Shown: positions 24,963-33,670, counted from the first letter of the stretch. The stretch: 64,000 nt of DNA from Rhodococcus sp. 105337 (GCF_012844225.1 NZ_JABAGQ010000008.1:62001-126000), one strand, 5' to 3'. Notes: generated from the letters alone by a model not told the origin. Numbers and translations: made by a program.

Positions 24963-25799
24963 ATTGCGTCGCCGCAACGTCTCCACGATGTCGTCGTTCC
25001 ACACGTGGCGGCGGACGAGGCGATAGCGTTCGCGCGCGATCCAGAGGTATGCCTCGGCGTCCGTCCGGTTCGGCAACATGCCGGCGGCGCGGACCAGCGC
25101 GACCACGGGCACGAACTCGTCCTCGTACCAGCGCCGCGCGACATCTTCGCGGGTCAGAAACTCACCGAGGTCCTGCATGAGACGGAACCCCCACGCCTCC
25201 ACCGCTTCGGACAGTTCGGCGTAGTCCCACGGGTCCGTGACCCGCACGGCGTCAACGGCGTCGGCGGGCAGGGGCACACGCGTGCAGAACATCCGGTAAT
25301 GGTCCTTGCGCACGAGGTCCGACTGCCCGGTGATCCCGTCGGCGGAGATCCGGGTGATGATCTCGGTGACGTACGCGTCGATGGTGCGGTCGTGCTGGGC
25401 GTAGGCGATCGACACGCGGTGGTGCCCGTCCTGCACGAAATGCAACGAGCCGACCCGGTACACGGAAATGGGCGGCATCGCCTCGCCTCGCCGCCGTGCG
25501 ACAGCGATCCTCTCCCAGCGTTCGCGCAGACGCGCCGACGTGGGACGGAAACGCCGGTCGAAGTCGTCGGTGCGGTCCACGCTGCCGACGATCGACGACA
25601 CCTCGATGATCTGCAGGCCGAGTCGGCGCTCGTCGACCCTGCCGAGCGCACGAACGACTTCGTCGAACGGCAACACGGTGTTGACATCGTCGGGTTCGCG
25701 CCGCAGCCATGCGATCAGCCGGGCGTACTCGGCGCGGCGACGTTGCCGCGCGAAATCGTCACCGGCATCGGAAACCGGAAAACCGGTGTCGCGCGCCAT
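24954..25799 (-). CDS. ParB/Srx-fold protein (solitary)
   Basis: A 281-residue protein with a ParB/sulfiredoxin-like nucleotide-binding fold. The motif ISVYRVGSLHFVQDGHHRVSIAYA (about 111-134) matches the strand plus GHHR pattern of that superfamily. The rest is helical and Arg-rich. It is not the segregation ParB: no parA neighbour, no parS-binding helix-turn-helix recognised. The ATG at 25799 has TACCGT (25806-25811) ending 6 bases upstream, supporting this start over the longer frame. Actual function unknown; similar proteins in actinobacteria carry vague ParB annotation. Confidence 0.72.
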   Translation of the reverse strand: MARDTGFPVSDAGDDFARQRRRAEYARLIAWLRREPDDVNTVLPFDEVVRALGRVDERRLGLQIIEVSSIVGSVDRTDDFDRRFRPTSARLRERWERIAVARRRGEAMPPISVYRVGSLHFVQDGHHRVSIAYAQHDRTIDAYVTEIITRISADGITGQSDLVRKDHYRMFCTRVPLPADAVDAVRVTDPWDYAELSEAVEAWGFRLMQDLGEFLTREDVARRWYEDEFVPVVALVRAAGMLPNRTDAEAYLWIARERYRLVRRHVWNDDIVETLRRRNPR

Positions 25800-25805
25800 T
25801 CCTCG

Positions 25806-25811
25806 ACGGTA
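25806..25811 (-). promoter_or_regulatory. -10 hexamer of the ParB-like gene
   Basis: TACCGT on the minus strand ends 6 bases before the ATG at 25799. Confidence 0.4.
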
Positions 25812-25872
25812 CCGGGTGCTGGGCCGCAGCGGGGGCGTCCTGCGTGTCGGAGACCTGTGCGACAGTCGACCC

Positions 25873-27000
25873 GTGACGAACCGGACCCTCACCGTTCGCG
25901 AACTCGGTCGCGCCACCCTTGCCCGCCAGCACCTGCTCAGGCGGAGCGACCTTTCCACCGCGGAGATGCTCGAGCACCTGATCGGGTTGCAGGCGCAGGC
26001 GCCCGAGCCACCGTATTTCGCGTTGTGGACACGGATACGCGGATTCACACCCGACCGATTGTCGGATCTGATCGCCTCCCGCGAGGTGGTGCGCATCGCG
26101 CTGATGCGCGGAACCGTCTTCGCGGTGACAGCGCCCGACGCCCTCGCGCTGCGGTCCTGGATGCAGCCTCTGCTGACGCGCGCGCTGCGCACCGATACGC
26201 AACACGCCGCGGGCCTCGCGGGCATCGACCACAGGGCACTGTCCGATTTCGCCGCAGAGCTGGTCCGCCACGAACCGCGCACCGGCCAGGAACTGGGCCG
26301 TCTGCTCGCAGAACGTTTCCCCGGTTACGAGCCCGGTGCCCTCGCCTACGCGGTACGCGGATTGCTACCGCTGGTGCAGGTGCCTCCGCGCGGACTGTGG
26401 GGGCGATCGGGTCTACCGCGACTCGCGCTTCTCGACCATTGGGTCGGGCGCGGCGGCGAATCCCTTCCTCCGCTCGCACCGGAACCTGTCGCGCTCGTAC
26501 GCCGGTACCTCGCGGCGTTCGGCCCCGCGAGCGCACGCGACGCGCAGGCATGGTCGGGGCTCACGGGTCTCGGCGAGATCTTCGACGCGCTTCGGCCCGA
26601 TCTCACCGTCTTCCGCGACGAGAACGGGGTCGAACTGTTCGACCTGCCGGACGCTCCCCGTCCCGATCCGGCGACGCCGGCACCGGTTCGCATCCTCGCG
26701 CAGTACGACAACGTGCTGCTCTCGCACGCCGACCGCACCCGGCTGGTGTCCGACGCCGACCGCCGCCGGCTCGTCACGAAGAACGGGATCGTCCACGCGG
26801 CCGTCCTCGTCGGCGGGACGGTCGCCGGGTCGGTCCGCCGCACCACGACACGTCGTTCGGCGGTCCTCGAGGTCACGCCGTGGCGCCGTCTCACCAACGC
26901 GAACCGGTCGGCGATCGAGGCCGAAGGGATGCGCCTGCTGAAGTTCTCGGCGCCGGGCGCAGACGACCGCGAGGTCCGGATCCTGCCCGAGGCGCACTAG
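25873..27000 (+). CDS. AlkZ-like winged-helix DNA-binding protein
   Basis: A 375-residue protein of the HTH_42 family, whose characterised member AlkZ is a DNA glycosylase that unhooks interstrand crosslinks. The catalytic QxQ motif is visible in HLIGLQAQAPEPPYFALW (about 37-54). The three tandem winged-helix modules show as ALMRGTVFAVTAPDALALR, LAYAVRGLLPLVQVPPRG and ILAQYDNVLLSHADR. Family members often act in self-resistance or general alkylation repair. The GTG at 25873 has GACAGT ending 6 bases upstream, suggesting leaderless expression. Substrate unproven. Confidence 0.82.
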   Translation: MTNRTLTVRELGRATLARQHLLRRSDLSTAEMLEHLIGLQAQAPEPPYFALWTRIRGFTPDRLSDLIASREVVRIALMRGTVFAVTAPDALALRSWMQPLLTRALRTDTQHAAGLAGIDHRALSDFAAELVRHEPRTGQELGRLLAERFPGYEPGALAYAVRGLLPLVQVPPRGLWGRSGLPRLALLDHWVGRGGESLPPLAPEPVALVRRYLAAFGPASARDAQAWSGLTGLGEIFDALRPDLTVFRDENGVELFDLPDAPRPDPATPAPVRILAQYDNVLLSHADRTRLVSDADRRRLVTKNGIVHAAVLVGGTVAGSVRRTTTRRSAVLEVTPWRRLTNANRSAIEAEGMRLLKFSAPGADDREVRILPEAH

Positions 27001-27034
27001 TGGCACGGACCGAGACCCGGTCGCGGGCGCAGAC

Positions 27035-27040
27035 TAGATT
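27035..27040 (+). promoter_or_regulatory. -10 hexamer of the SUFU-domain gene
   Basis: TAGATT ends 6 bases before the GTG at 27047. Confidence 0.45.
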
Positions 27041-27046
27041 GCAGGG

Positions 27047-27643
27047 GTGACCGACGCAGTGCTCGACGCAGTCCGCGCCCATCTCACCGCCCACCTCTCC
27101 GGCCCCGGCGGTGGGGAACCGGAGTCCGCGTCGGTGACGTTCCTGGGACTCGAACCCATCGATGTGCTGCGGTTCCGCAGTCCCGAGACCGGACTTCTGC
27201 GGTTCGCCACGTTGGGATGCTCCCGGCATCCCATGGGCGACCCGACGGAGATGGTCGCGGACCCCAATCGTGGGCCGCGTGCCGAACTGGTTCTGAGTCT
27301 GCGTAATGCGGAGGGCCTGACGACCGGGGTGCACCGCACGCTCGCGTTGCTCGCCGCGCTTCCGGCGGTGGAGGGAGTCGTGCTGACCGACGACGCCCTG
27401 CTCGATCTGGGTGAGCCGCTCTGGGAGGGTGCACCGTTCACGGCGGTGCTGCTCGGCAGCGGCGACGTGCCGGATCTGGTGTTGCCCGAGCCGGCCGATC
27501 CGGTGCGGTTCTTCGACGCGATTCCGCTGACCGGCACCGAAGCGGCGTGGAAGCGGTTACGCGGCGCGGACGCACTGCGCGAGGCGTGGACGGAGGCGGG
27601 CATCGACCTCCGCGACCCCAAGCGAGCGCAAGCCCGCTTCTGA
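27047..27643 (+). CDS. Suppressor-of-fused (SUFU) domain protein
   Basis: A 198-residue soluble protein of the SUFU-like fold: LEPIDVLRFRSPETGLLRFATLGCSRHPM (about 33-61), RAELVLSLR and the late block VRFFDAIPLTGTEAAWKRLRG. In animals SUFU regulates Hedgehog signalling, but bacterial members are far older and often act as immunity proteins to toxins or have unknown roles. No toxin gene is next to it here, so an immunity role is not supported. Convergent with the membrane protein gene 11 bases downstream. Confidence 0.75.
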   Translation: MTDAVLDAVRAHLTAHLSGPGGGEPESASVTFLGLEPIDVLRFRSPETGLLRFATLGCSRHPMGDPTEMVADPNRGPRAELVLSLRNAEGLTTGVHRTLALLAALPAVEGVVLTDDALLDLGEPLWEGAPFTAVLLGSGDVPDLVLPEPADPVRFFDAIPLTGTEAAWKRLRGADALREAWTEAGIDLRDPKRAQARF

Positions 27644-27654
27644 ATGCGGGTGCG

Positions 27655-29463
27655 TCAACGCGGTACGACCACTCCCACCGGCCCCGCACCGACGCACACG
27701 CTCATACCGGGGGTAGCGGTGCGAACCTGTAGACCGTCGCCGCCGCCGGGCACCCGCACGTACACCGTGCCCGGACCCTCGGTGACCTCGACGCGAGCCG
27801 GTTCCCGCGACGGGAAACCCACCTCGATCTCGCCGTCGGCCGACGCCAGATAGTTCAGCTGGACGGTCCACGTCGCTTCCAGCATCGGCCCGGTCGGCAG
27901 CATCGTGGTGGTGCCGGGCACCACGTGACGACCGCATCCCGGTTCGGGGCCCGGATCGACCCAGCGCACCGCCATCAGATCGGCGGGCACGAGTGCCCCC
28001 GCCTCGTCGAGGACGCGTAGTTCCGTCGTGCTGTCGCCGATGTCGGACCGGTCGGGGAGCGCGGCGAACACCGATCCCATCAGGTTGTGCGGAAACGTCA
28101 CGGGAAGGAGGACCCACACCGAGACCGGATGGTCGAGTACGGCCACGTCCGGGCGGGAGACCAGACCGGAGCGAGCGTTGTCCAGGTACTCGCCGGTCGG
28201 ATTATCGGTCCAGCTTCGGGCGAAGGTCACTGTGGACCACAGGGAACCGACGGCGAACGTTGCTGCGGCCACGGCCGCGACCGCCCGCACCACAGTCGTG
28301 GGGATCGCCGGCGCATCCGGCCGGGGTGGCGCCCGCAGGATCAGTGCGGCCGCGACAGCGACGACGACAGCGGAGTCGGCGAAGTACCGCAGCGTCTGGG
28401 CGAGTTCGTATGTGGTGCCGGGGCCGAACCGGGTACTGATCATCGCGACCATCGATGCCGCGACGTATGCGCCGGTCGCGGCCCAGACGAATCCGGTGCG
28501 CTGCCGTGTCCGCAGGCTCCATGCGAGCGCGCCGGCGAGCGCGGCCCAGGCCACGACGACGAGCACTACCGGTGGGTCCGCCCACGGTGGTCCGGGGTTC
28601 CACCGGTCCCACTGCCACGGGCCACCGACCAGGGAGGGGAGCAATCCGTACGACAGGCCGTGGTGGCTCAATCCGAGCGCCATGTCGGCGGTCGGTACGC
28701 CGAACCGTGATTCGACCGTGGAGACGTAGAGACCGCTCCACACCGCGAGCACGACGGCCGAGGCGAGCCACAGCGGTGCCGCCTGCCGCAACGCGGTCCG
28801 CACCGGCCGGCGCTGCCCGTCGACGCGGTAGGTGAGGGCGAGCACGGTGAACGCGACGAACGGAACGAGGATCGCCTTCTCGAAGAACATCAACGCGAGG
28901 GCCGTGACGAGTACGCCGCTCACGAGATACCGGCGCCGGCCGGAGCGGGCGTACCGAAGGGCGTCGCCCGCGACCCAGGCGAGAGCCGCCTGCATCGGTA
29001 GCGAATTGAGTGCCGCCGCCCACCATGCGAACGCAGGCAGGGTCAGCGGGGTGAACAGGTAGAACAGGAGAGGCGCCCAGAGTGCGCGCCGTGCACCGAG
29101 CAACAGCCACAGCACGCGGAGCACCGCGAGCGAGGCGAGTGCCTGCGCCAGCACGAGAGTCACCGCGGCAGGCCACCACTGCAGCGGGGCGATCATGGTG
29201 GCGAGCCCTGCGACGAGAAACGCGCCGGGCATGAGATGGCCGTCGTGGTCGTACCGCAGGAAGGACTCCGACAGCAGCGACTCGGTGCCGGCCCGCCCGA
29301 TGAGGATCAGGTCGTCCCAGTAGAACTCGCTCGTGACCGCGATCGCGGTCCGGAGCGCCACCTGCGCAGCGATCAGCGCGAGGGCGACGACCAGGACGAT
29401 CCGGCCCCGGTCGTGCTGCGCCGCAGGACTTCCCGGCCCGCGTTCGAAAAGTGCGGTCGTCAC
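27655..29463 (-). CDS. GT-C-like polytopic membrane protein
   Basis: A 602-residue protein with roughly a dozen predicted membrane helices (about residues 20-440) and a beta-rich extracytoplasmic C-domain. The first external loop carries the acidic pair EFYWDDLILIGRAG, the usual catalytic signature of GT-C polyprenyl-phosphate-sugar transferases, followed by SFLRYDHDGHLMPGAFLVAGL. A mannosyl- or arabinosyltransferase-like role on envelope glycans is plausible but not shown. The GTG at 29463 overlaps the corA stop (GTGA), indicating an operon with corA; longer starts would run into corA. Confidence 0.7.
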   Translation of the reverse strand: MTTALFERGPGSPAAQHDRGRIVLVVALALIAAQVALRTAIAVTSEFYWDDLILIGRAGTESLLSESFLRYDHDGHLMPGAFLVAGLATMIAPLQWWPAAVTLVLAQALASLAVLRVLWLLLGARRALWAPLLFYLFTPLTLPAFAWWAAALNSLPMQAALAWVAGDALRYARSGRRRYLVSGVLVTALALMFFEKAILVPFVAFTVLALTYRVDGQRRPVRTALRQAAPLWLASAVVLAVWSGLYVSTVESRFGVPTADMALGLSHHGLSYGLLPSLVGGPWQWDRWNPGPPWADPPVVLVVVAWAALAGALAWSLRTRQRTGFVWAATGAYVAASMVAMISTRFGPGTTYELAQTLRYFADSAVVVAVAAALILRAPPRPDAPAIPTTVVRAVAAVAAATFAVGSLWSTVTFARSWTDNPTGEYLDNARSGLVSRPDVAVLDHPVSVWVLLPVTFPHNLMGSVFAALPDRSDIGDSTTELRVLDEAGALVPADLMAVRWVDPGPEPGCGRHVVPGTTTMLPTGPMLEATWTVQLNYLASADGEIEVGFPSREPARVEVTEGPGTVYVRVPGGGDGLQVRTATPGMSVCVGAGPVGVVVPR

Positions 29464-30542
29464 AGCCACTTGTTGCGTCGGAACGTGACGAACAGTCCCA
29501 CGGTGATGACGACGATGACACCCCACACGAGGAAATAGCCGTAATCCCAGTGCAACTCGGGCATCTTGTCGAAGTTCATTCCGTAGATACCGGCGATCAT
29601 CGTAGGCACCGCGGCGATCGCGACCCACGCCGAGATGCGTCGCATATCTGTGTTCTGTTGCACGGTGACCTTCGCGATGGCCGCGTCGAGCAGCGTGCCG
29701 AGAGTCTCGTCGAACGCGGCGATGCGGTCGGAGACGGTGGTGTGGTGGTCGGCGACGTCACGGAAGTAGCGGCGCACGTCCTTCGGCACAGGGTTGCCCG
29801 GCGACCGGATGAGTAGCTGCAACGGTTCGGCGAGCGGGACGACCGCGCGTCGCAACTGCACGATTTCGCGCTTGAGGAGGTAGATCTGTTCGACCGCGAT
29901 ATGTGTGTCGGGGGTGAAGACGAGTTCTTCGAGATCGTCGACGTCGGGTTGCACGGCGGTGGTGACCGCGAGATAGGAATCGACGACGTGGTCGGCGATC
30001 GCGTGCAGCACCGCGGCGGGACCGAGCATCAACCGCGCCGGATTCTTCTCGAGCCGGCTGCGCACCCGGGAGAGTTCGGAATGGTCGCCGTGTCGCACGC
30101 TGATGATGAAGTCCGGCCCGGTGAACAGCATGATCTCGCCGGTTTCGACGATGTCCTTGGTCGTGGTCACGCTCTCGTGCTCGATATAGCTCACGGTCCG
30201 CAGAACCAGGAACAACAGATCGTCGTAACGCTCGAGTTTGGGGCGCTGGTGCGCGTGGACCGCGTCCTCCGCCATCAGTTCGTGCAGGCCGAACGTCCGG
30301 GCCACGCTCGTCATCTGCTGTTCGTCCGGTTCGTGCAGGCCGAGCCACACGAACCCGTTTCCGCGGCGACGCACTTCGGCGAGCGCCTCGGAGTGTGTGT
30401 ACTTGCCCGGTTCGCGCCGGCCGTCGATATAGACCGCGCAGTCCACCACGGCCTGTTCGGTGGGCACCGGTGGGGGCGGCCCGGCCGCCTCGGGTGGTGC
30501 CACCGAGATGTGCCGATCCGATCGGGAGGGCAGGTTCGCCAT
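29460..30542 (-). CDS. corA: CorA-family magnesium/cobalt channel
   Basis: A 360-residue channel subunit. A large cytosolic domain (about 30-285) contains FVWLGLHEPDEQQM, RPKLERYDDLLFLVLRTV and the long pore helix region. Two C-terminal membrane helices carry the selectivity motif GMN in IAGIYGMNFDKMPELHW. A Pro-rich N-terminal tail is present. GGAGGGAGACC just upstream supports ATG 30542. Matches Rv1239c. It sits within 16 kb of the MgtE-N/CBS regulator-like gene, so two magnesium-linked genes occur here. Confidence 0.92.
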   Translation of the reverse strand: MANLPSRSDRHISVAPPEAAGPPPPVPTEQAVVDCAVYIDGRREPGKYTHSEALAEVRRRGNGFVWLGLHEPDEQQMTSVARTFGLHELMAEDAVHAHQRPKLERYDDLLFLVLRTVSYIEHESVTTTKDIVETGEIMLFTGPDFIISVRHGDHSELSRVRSRLEKNPARLMLGPAAVLHAIADHVVDSYLAVTTAVQPDVDDLEELVFTPDTHIAVEQIYLLKREIVQLRRAVVPLAEPLQLLIRSPGNPVPKDVRRYFRDVADHHTTVSDRIAAFDETLGTLLDAAIAKVTVQQNTDMRRISAWVAIAAVPTMIAGIYGMNFDKMPELHWDYGYFLVWGVIVVITVGLFVTFRRNKWL

Positions 30543-30623
30543 GGTCTCCCTCCCTCCGTTGTGGTCGAGCGGCACGAGATGTCGCGCCGTCATGTTAGTC
30601 GCCACACCTGACAGACTGGTGAC

Positions 30624-31478
30624 GTGCGCATAGATCTGCATTCCCACTCCACCGCGTCCGACGGCACGGACAGTCCGTCCGCGCTGGTTCGCGCGGCTGC
30701 CGAGGCAGGACTGGACGTGGTGGCACTGACCGACCACGACACCACCACCGGATGGGACGAGGCGGCCGCGGCGACGCCGTCCGGACTGCGACTCGTGCGC
30801 GGGATGGAGATGTCATGCACGGGGCGCGGTGAGGATGGCGCGCCTGTCGCGGTGCACCTGCTGGCGTATCTGTTCGACCCGGACGACCCGGACTTCGTGG
30901 TCGAACTCGGGCGGTTGCGCGGGGAGCGCGTGTCGCGGATCAGGACGATGGCCGAGCGCATGGCCGACGACGGGCTCCCGATCGATGTCGACGCGGTCCT
31001 CGCACAGGCGGGGCCGGCGGCGGGCCGGCCGCATCTCGCCCGTGCGCTCGTCGACGCCGGGGTGGTGGCGACGGTGGGAGACGCATTCACCGAACTGTTG
31101 TCGCCGCGAGGCCGCTATTACGTGTCGAAAGCGGACACGCCGCTCGCGGACGCGGTGCGGATGGTGACGGCCGCGGGCGGTGTCACCGTGATCGCGCACG
31201 CTCGTGCGCGCGCACGCGGGCGCCTGCTGGCCCTCGACCACATCGAGGAACTCGCGGAGATCGGCCTGGGCGGACTCGAAGCGGATCACCCGGACCACAG
31301 CGACGCGGATGCCCGGTTGATGCGCGACATGGCTGAACGCCTGGGGTTGTTCGTCACCGGATCGTCGGACTATCACGGACGGAACAAGGACATCGCGCTC
31401 GGACGGTTCACGACCGACCCCGGCGCGTACGAAGCTCTGCTCGACAGGGCGAAGGGAGTCGAGGTGGTCGTGGGATGA
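30624..31478 (+). CDS. PHP-domain phosphoesterase
   Basis: A 284-residue metal-dependent phosphoesterase. PHP motifs are visible: RIDLHSHSTASDGTDSP (motif I), VALTDHDTTTGW (motif II), GMEMSC, VIAHARARARG and GSSDYHGRNKD (C-terminal metal ligands). Relatives include RNase AM/3',5'-nucleotide phosphatases (YciV type), to which this looks closest. CAGACT ends 6 bases before the GTG. The stop overlaps the start of the next gene by 4 bases. Divergent from corA. Confidence 0.85.
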   Translation: MRIDLHSHSTASDGTDSPSALVRAAAEAGLDVVALTDHDTTTGWDEAAAATPSGLRLVRGMEMSCTGRGEDGAPVAVHLLAYLFDPDDPDFVVELGRLRGERVSRIRTMAERMADDGLPIDVDAVLAQAGPAAGRPHLARALVDAGVVATVGDAFTELLSPRGRYYVSKADTPLADAVRMVTAAGGVTVIAHARARARGRLLALDHIEELAEIGLGGLEADHPDHSDADARLMRDMAERLGLFVTGSSDYHGRNKDIALGRFTTDPGAYEALLDRAKGVEVVVG

Positions 31479-31987
31479 GGACGTCGGGGACGGGGCATCA
31501 GGGCGCCGGACGGGACGACGAATTCGCCGCGGCGCCGGAGCATCACGACAGCCGGGCGTACGACAGGCGGCAGTACGACAGGCGGCAGTACGACAGGCGG
31601 CAGTACGACAGCAGGCAGTACGACAGCAGGCAGTACGACAGGCAGCAGTACGACAACCGGAAGTACGGCAGGGCCGGGCACTCCGGGCACTCCGGGCAGC
31701 CGCGTAGGGCATCGTTGCCGGTTCGTGCGGGGCGGGTCGTGTCCGGCGTGGTCGCCGGGGCAGTGCTCGTGCTGGCCGCGGTGGTGGTCGGCGCGCAGTA
31801 TCTCGGCGGCCAGCGGGGCTTTCCCGGACCGGGCTCGGCTTCGGTGGCGGCCCACGTCGTCGCGGCACTCGTGGCCGTCGGCGCCCAAATCGTCGCCGAC
31901 CGCGCACGGGGCTTCGCCGCGTTCGCCGCACCCGTTGTGGTCATCGTCACTGCATCGATTCTGTTGATCACGCAGTGGTGGGGCTGA
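31475..31987 (+). CDS. Membrane protein with Tyr-Asp-Arg-Arg-Gln tandem repeats
   Basis: A 170-residue protein, ATG overlapping the PHP stop (ATGA). An N-terminal hydrophilic tail carries about seven five-residue repeats (YDRRQ x3, YDSRQ x2, YDRQQ, YDNRK, about residues 29-63), encoded by 15-bp DNA repeats. Basic linker HSGHSGQPRRASLPVRAGR follows, then three or so hydrophobic segments (about 85-105, 118-135, 145-167). The membrane part resembles small actinobacterial membrane proteins of unknown function. The repeat is rich in Tyr and Arg and could be a phosphorylation or condensate-forming region; that is speculation. Confidence 0.78.
   Translation: MRTSGTGHQGAGRDDEFAAAPEHHDSRAYDRRQYDRRQYDRRQYDSRQYDSRQYDRQQYDNRKYGRAGHSGHSGQPRRASLPVRAGRVVSGVVAGAVLVLAAVVVGAQYLGGQRGFPGPGSASVAAHVVAALVAVGAQIVADRARGFAAFAAPVVVIVTASILLITQWWG
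31558..31668. repeat. 15-bp coding tandem repeat
   Basis: About seven head-to-tail copies of a 15-bp unit (TACGACAGGCGGCAG and near variants) encode the YDRRQ repeats. The first three copies are identical, which suggests recent expansion by slippage or recombination. Confidence 0.88.
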
Positions 31988-31997
31988 ATCGGCGGCG

Positions 31998-32027
31998 CTC
32001 CGGTGCTACCGACCGGTAGCACCGGAG
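31998..32027 (+). terminator. Hairpin after the repeat-protein gene
   Basis: A perfect 13-bp stem (CTCCGGTGCTACC, 31998-32010, with 32015-32027) and a GACC loop start 11 bases after the stop codon. Confidence 0.75.
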
Positions 32028-32423
32028 AATCCCCAGGAACCGGGTTGCGCCGTCCCCGGGGTTACCGCAAACTCACAGGTGAGACCACAAAAAGGTGAAA
32101 CCTTTGCAATCGATGCCGATTTGATTGTTGGTCTGTAAAGGTGGCAAACTCGCCACCACGACCGAGGCCGGAGTCACCCTTCCGGTATCGGAAGAAAGAT
32201 GGCAGAGCCGCTCGAGGGCTTGTCGCCGAGGCCACCCGCCCCGGCGCCATCGCGCTCCGGAAGACGTACAGCGTTCCACAGCCGTAACCATGATCGCGCG
32301 CCGGATGCTTCATCGAATATGTCCTTGGCGGAGCACTGTATCTCCATGTGAAACGCATGAGAGTGCAGTTTCTTCGCAGTAACCGAGGCCAGGACTGGTC
32401 TCGGAACACGCAGGAGTGTCATC
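32028..32423 (+). other. ~400-bp leader/intergenic region before the malic enzyme gene
   Basis: No convincing coding sequence. It holds short stems: TCAC-AG-GTGA (about 32071-32080), AAAGGT...ACCTTT (about 32094-32106) and GGTGGC-AAACTC-GCCACC (about 32141-32158), then a GC-rich stretch with several further pairing options, and the malic enzyme start region. The length and the number of small stems suggest a structured 5' leader. I could not match it to a riboswitch class. Confidence 0.4.
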
Positions 32424-33614
32424 GTGTCAATTGTGTCTGCTGCACATACCCCCGAGAAGCTCGAGCTGACCGACGAAGAGATCTTCGCAAGCCATGTGGG
32501 CGGGAAGCTTTCGGTCGAGCTCGCCGCGCCGCTCGAGACCCAGCGCGACCTCTCCATCGCCTACACCCCGGGCGTCGCCCAGGTCAGCCGTGCGATCGCG
32601 GCCGACGAGACGCTCGCCGCGCGCTACACCTGGACGAGCCGGCTCGTCGTCGTCGTGTCCGACGGCACGGCCGTGCTCGGACTCGGCGACATCGGCCCCC
32701 GCGCGTCGCTGCCCGTGATGGAGGGTAAGTCCGCGCTGTTCAAGAAGTTCGCCGGGCTCGACTCGATTCCCTTGGTGCTCGACACGAAGGATCCCGACGC
32801 GATCGTCGAGACGCTGATCCGGTTGCGTCCCAGCTTCGGTGCCGTGAACCTCGAGGACATTTCGGCGCCGCGCTGCTTCGAGATCGAGAAGCGCGTCATC
32901 GAGGCACTCGACTGCCCCGTCATGCACGACGACCAGCACGGCACCGCGATTGTCGCGCTGGCTGCGCTCAAGGGCGCCGTGAAGGTGCAGGACCGTGACA
33001 TCAAGACGCTGCGCGTGGTCATCTCCGGCGCCGGTGCCGCGGGTGTCGCGTGCGCGAACATCCTTCTCGCCGCGGGCATCGAGGACGTCGTGGTGCTCGA
33101 TTCGAAGGGCATCGTCTCGTCGGATCGCTCCGACCTGCACCCGATCAAGGCCGACCTGGCTTCTCGTACCAACCCGGCGGATCGTCGCGGCGGTCTCATC
33201 GAGGCTCTCGACGGGGCCGATGTGTTCCTGGGCGTGTCCGCGGGCACCGTCCCCGAAGAGATCATCGCGACGATGGCCGACAACGCCATCATCTTCGCGA
33301 TGTCCAACCCCGACCCGGAGATCCACCCCGACATCGCGCGCAAGTACGCCGCCATCGTCGCCACCGGTCGCAGCGACTTCCCGAACCAGATCAACAACGT
33401 GCTCGCGTTCCCGGGTGTGTTCCGGGGCGCGCTGGACGCCGGTGCCCGGCGCATCACCGAGGGCATGAAGCTCGCGGCCGCCGACGCGATCCTCTCGGTC
33501 GTCGCCGACGAACTGTCCGTCGACAAGATCGTGCCGAGCCCGCTGGATCCGCGGGTCGAGCCGGCCGTCGCGGAAGCTGTTGCGGCAGCGGCCAAGGCCG
33601 AGGGCGTCGCCTGA
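32424..33614 (+). CDS. Malic enzyme (NAD(P)-dependent, decarboxylating)
   Basis: A 396-residue short-form malic enzyme that converts malate to pyruvate and CO2. Signatures: DLSIAYTPGVAQVSRAI (about 36-52, with the active-site Tyr), KSALFKKFAGLDSIPLVLDTKD, the metal-binding EDISAPRCFEIE, DDQHGTAIV, and the nucleotide fold VISGAGAAGVACANILLAAG (about 195-214). The sequence downstream of the fold starts DSKGIVSSDR. Asp at the end of strand 2 (VVVLDSKG) suggests NAD preference, but this is weak. GTG start at 32424. No linked pathway gene. Long upstream leader and strong terminator. Confidence 0.9.
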   Translation: MSIVSAAHTPEKLELTDEEIFASHVGGKLSVELAAPLETQRDLSIAYTPGVAQVSRAIAADETLAARYTWTSRLVVVVSDGTAVLGLGDIGPRASLPVMEGKSALFKKFAGLDSIPLVLDTKDPDAIVETLIRLRPSFGAVNLEDISAPRCFEIEKRVIEALDCPVMHDDQHGTAIVALAALKGAVKVQDRDIKTLRVVISGAGAAGVACANILLAAGIEDVVVLDSKGIVSSDRSDLHPIKADLASRTNPADRRGGLIEALDGADVFLGVSAGTVPEEIIATMADNAIIFAMSNPDPEIHPDIARKYAAIVATGRSDFPNQINNVLAFPGVFRGALDAGARRITEGMKLAAADAILSVVADELSVDKIVPSPLDPRVEPAVAEAVAAAAKAEGVA

Positions 33615-33630
33615 TCCGAGCTGTTCTGTT

Positions 33631-33670
33631 CGCCGAACGCCCGTCCGGGACTCCGGGCGGGCGTTCGGCG
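33631..33670 (+). terminator. Hairpin after the malic enzyme gene
   Basis: An 18-bp stem with one G-T pair (33631-33648 with 33653-33670) and a 4-base loop lie 16 bases after the stop. One of the strongest hairpins in the window. Confidence 0.8.

Noticed and set aside
24954-25799. Chromosome partition protein ParB
   Set aside because: No parA, no parS or DNA-binding helix-turn-helix; only the ParB/Srx fold is supported.
31558-31668. CRISPR or mobile repeat
   Set aside because: The repeat is in frame, encodes YDRRQ and lies in a protein coupled to its upstream gene.
32174-32557. Small open frames in the malic enzyme leader on either strand
   Set aside because: No ribosome-binding site, no family resemblance, and one overlaps the malic enzyme N-terminus.
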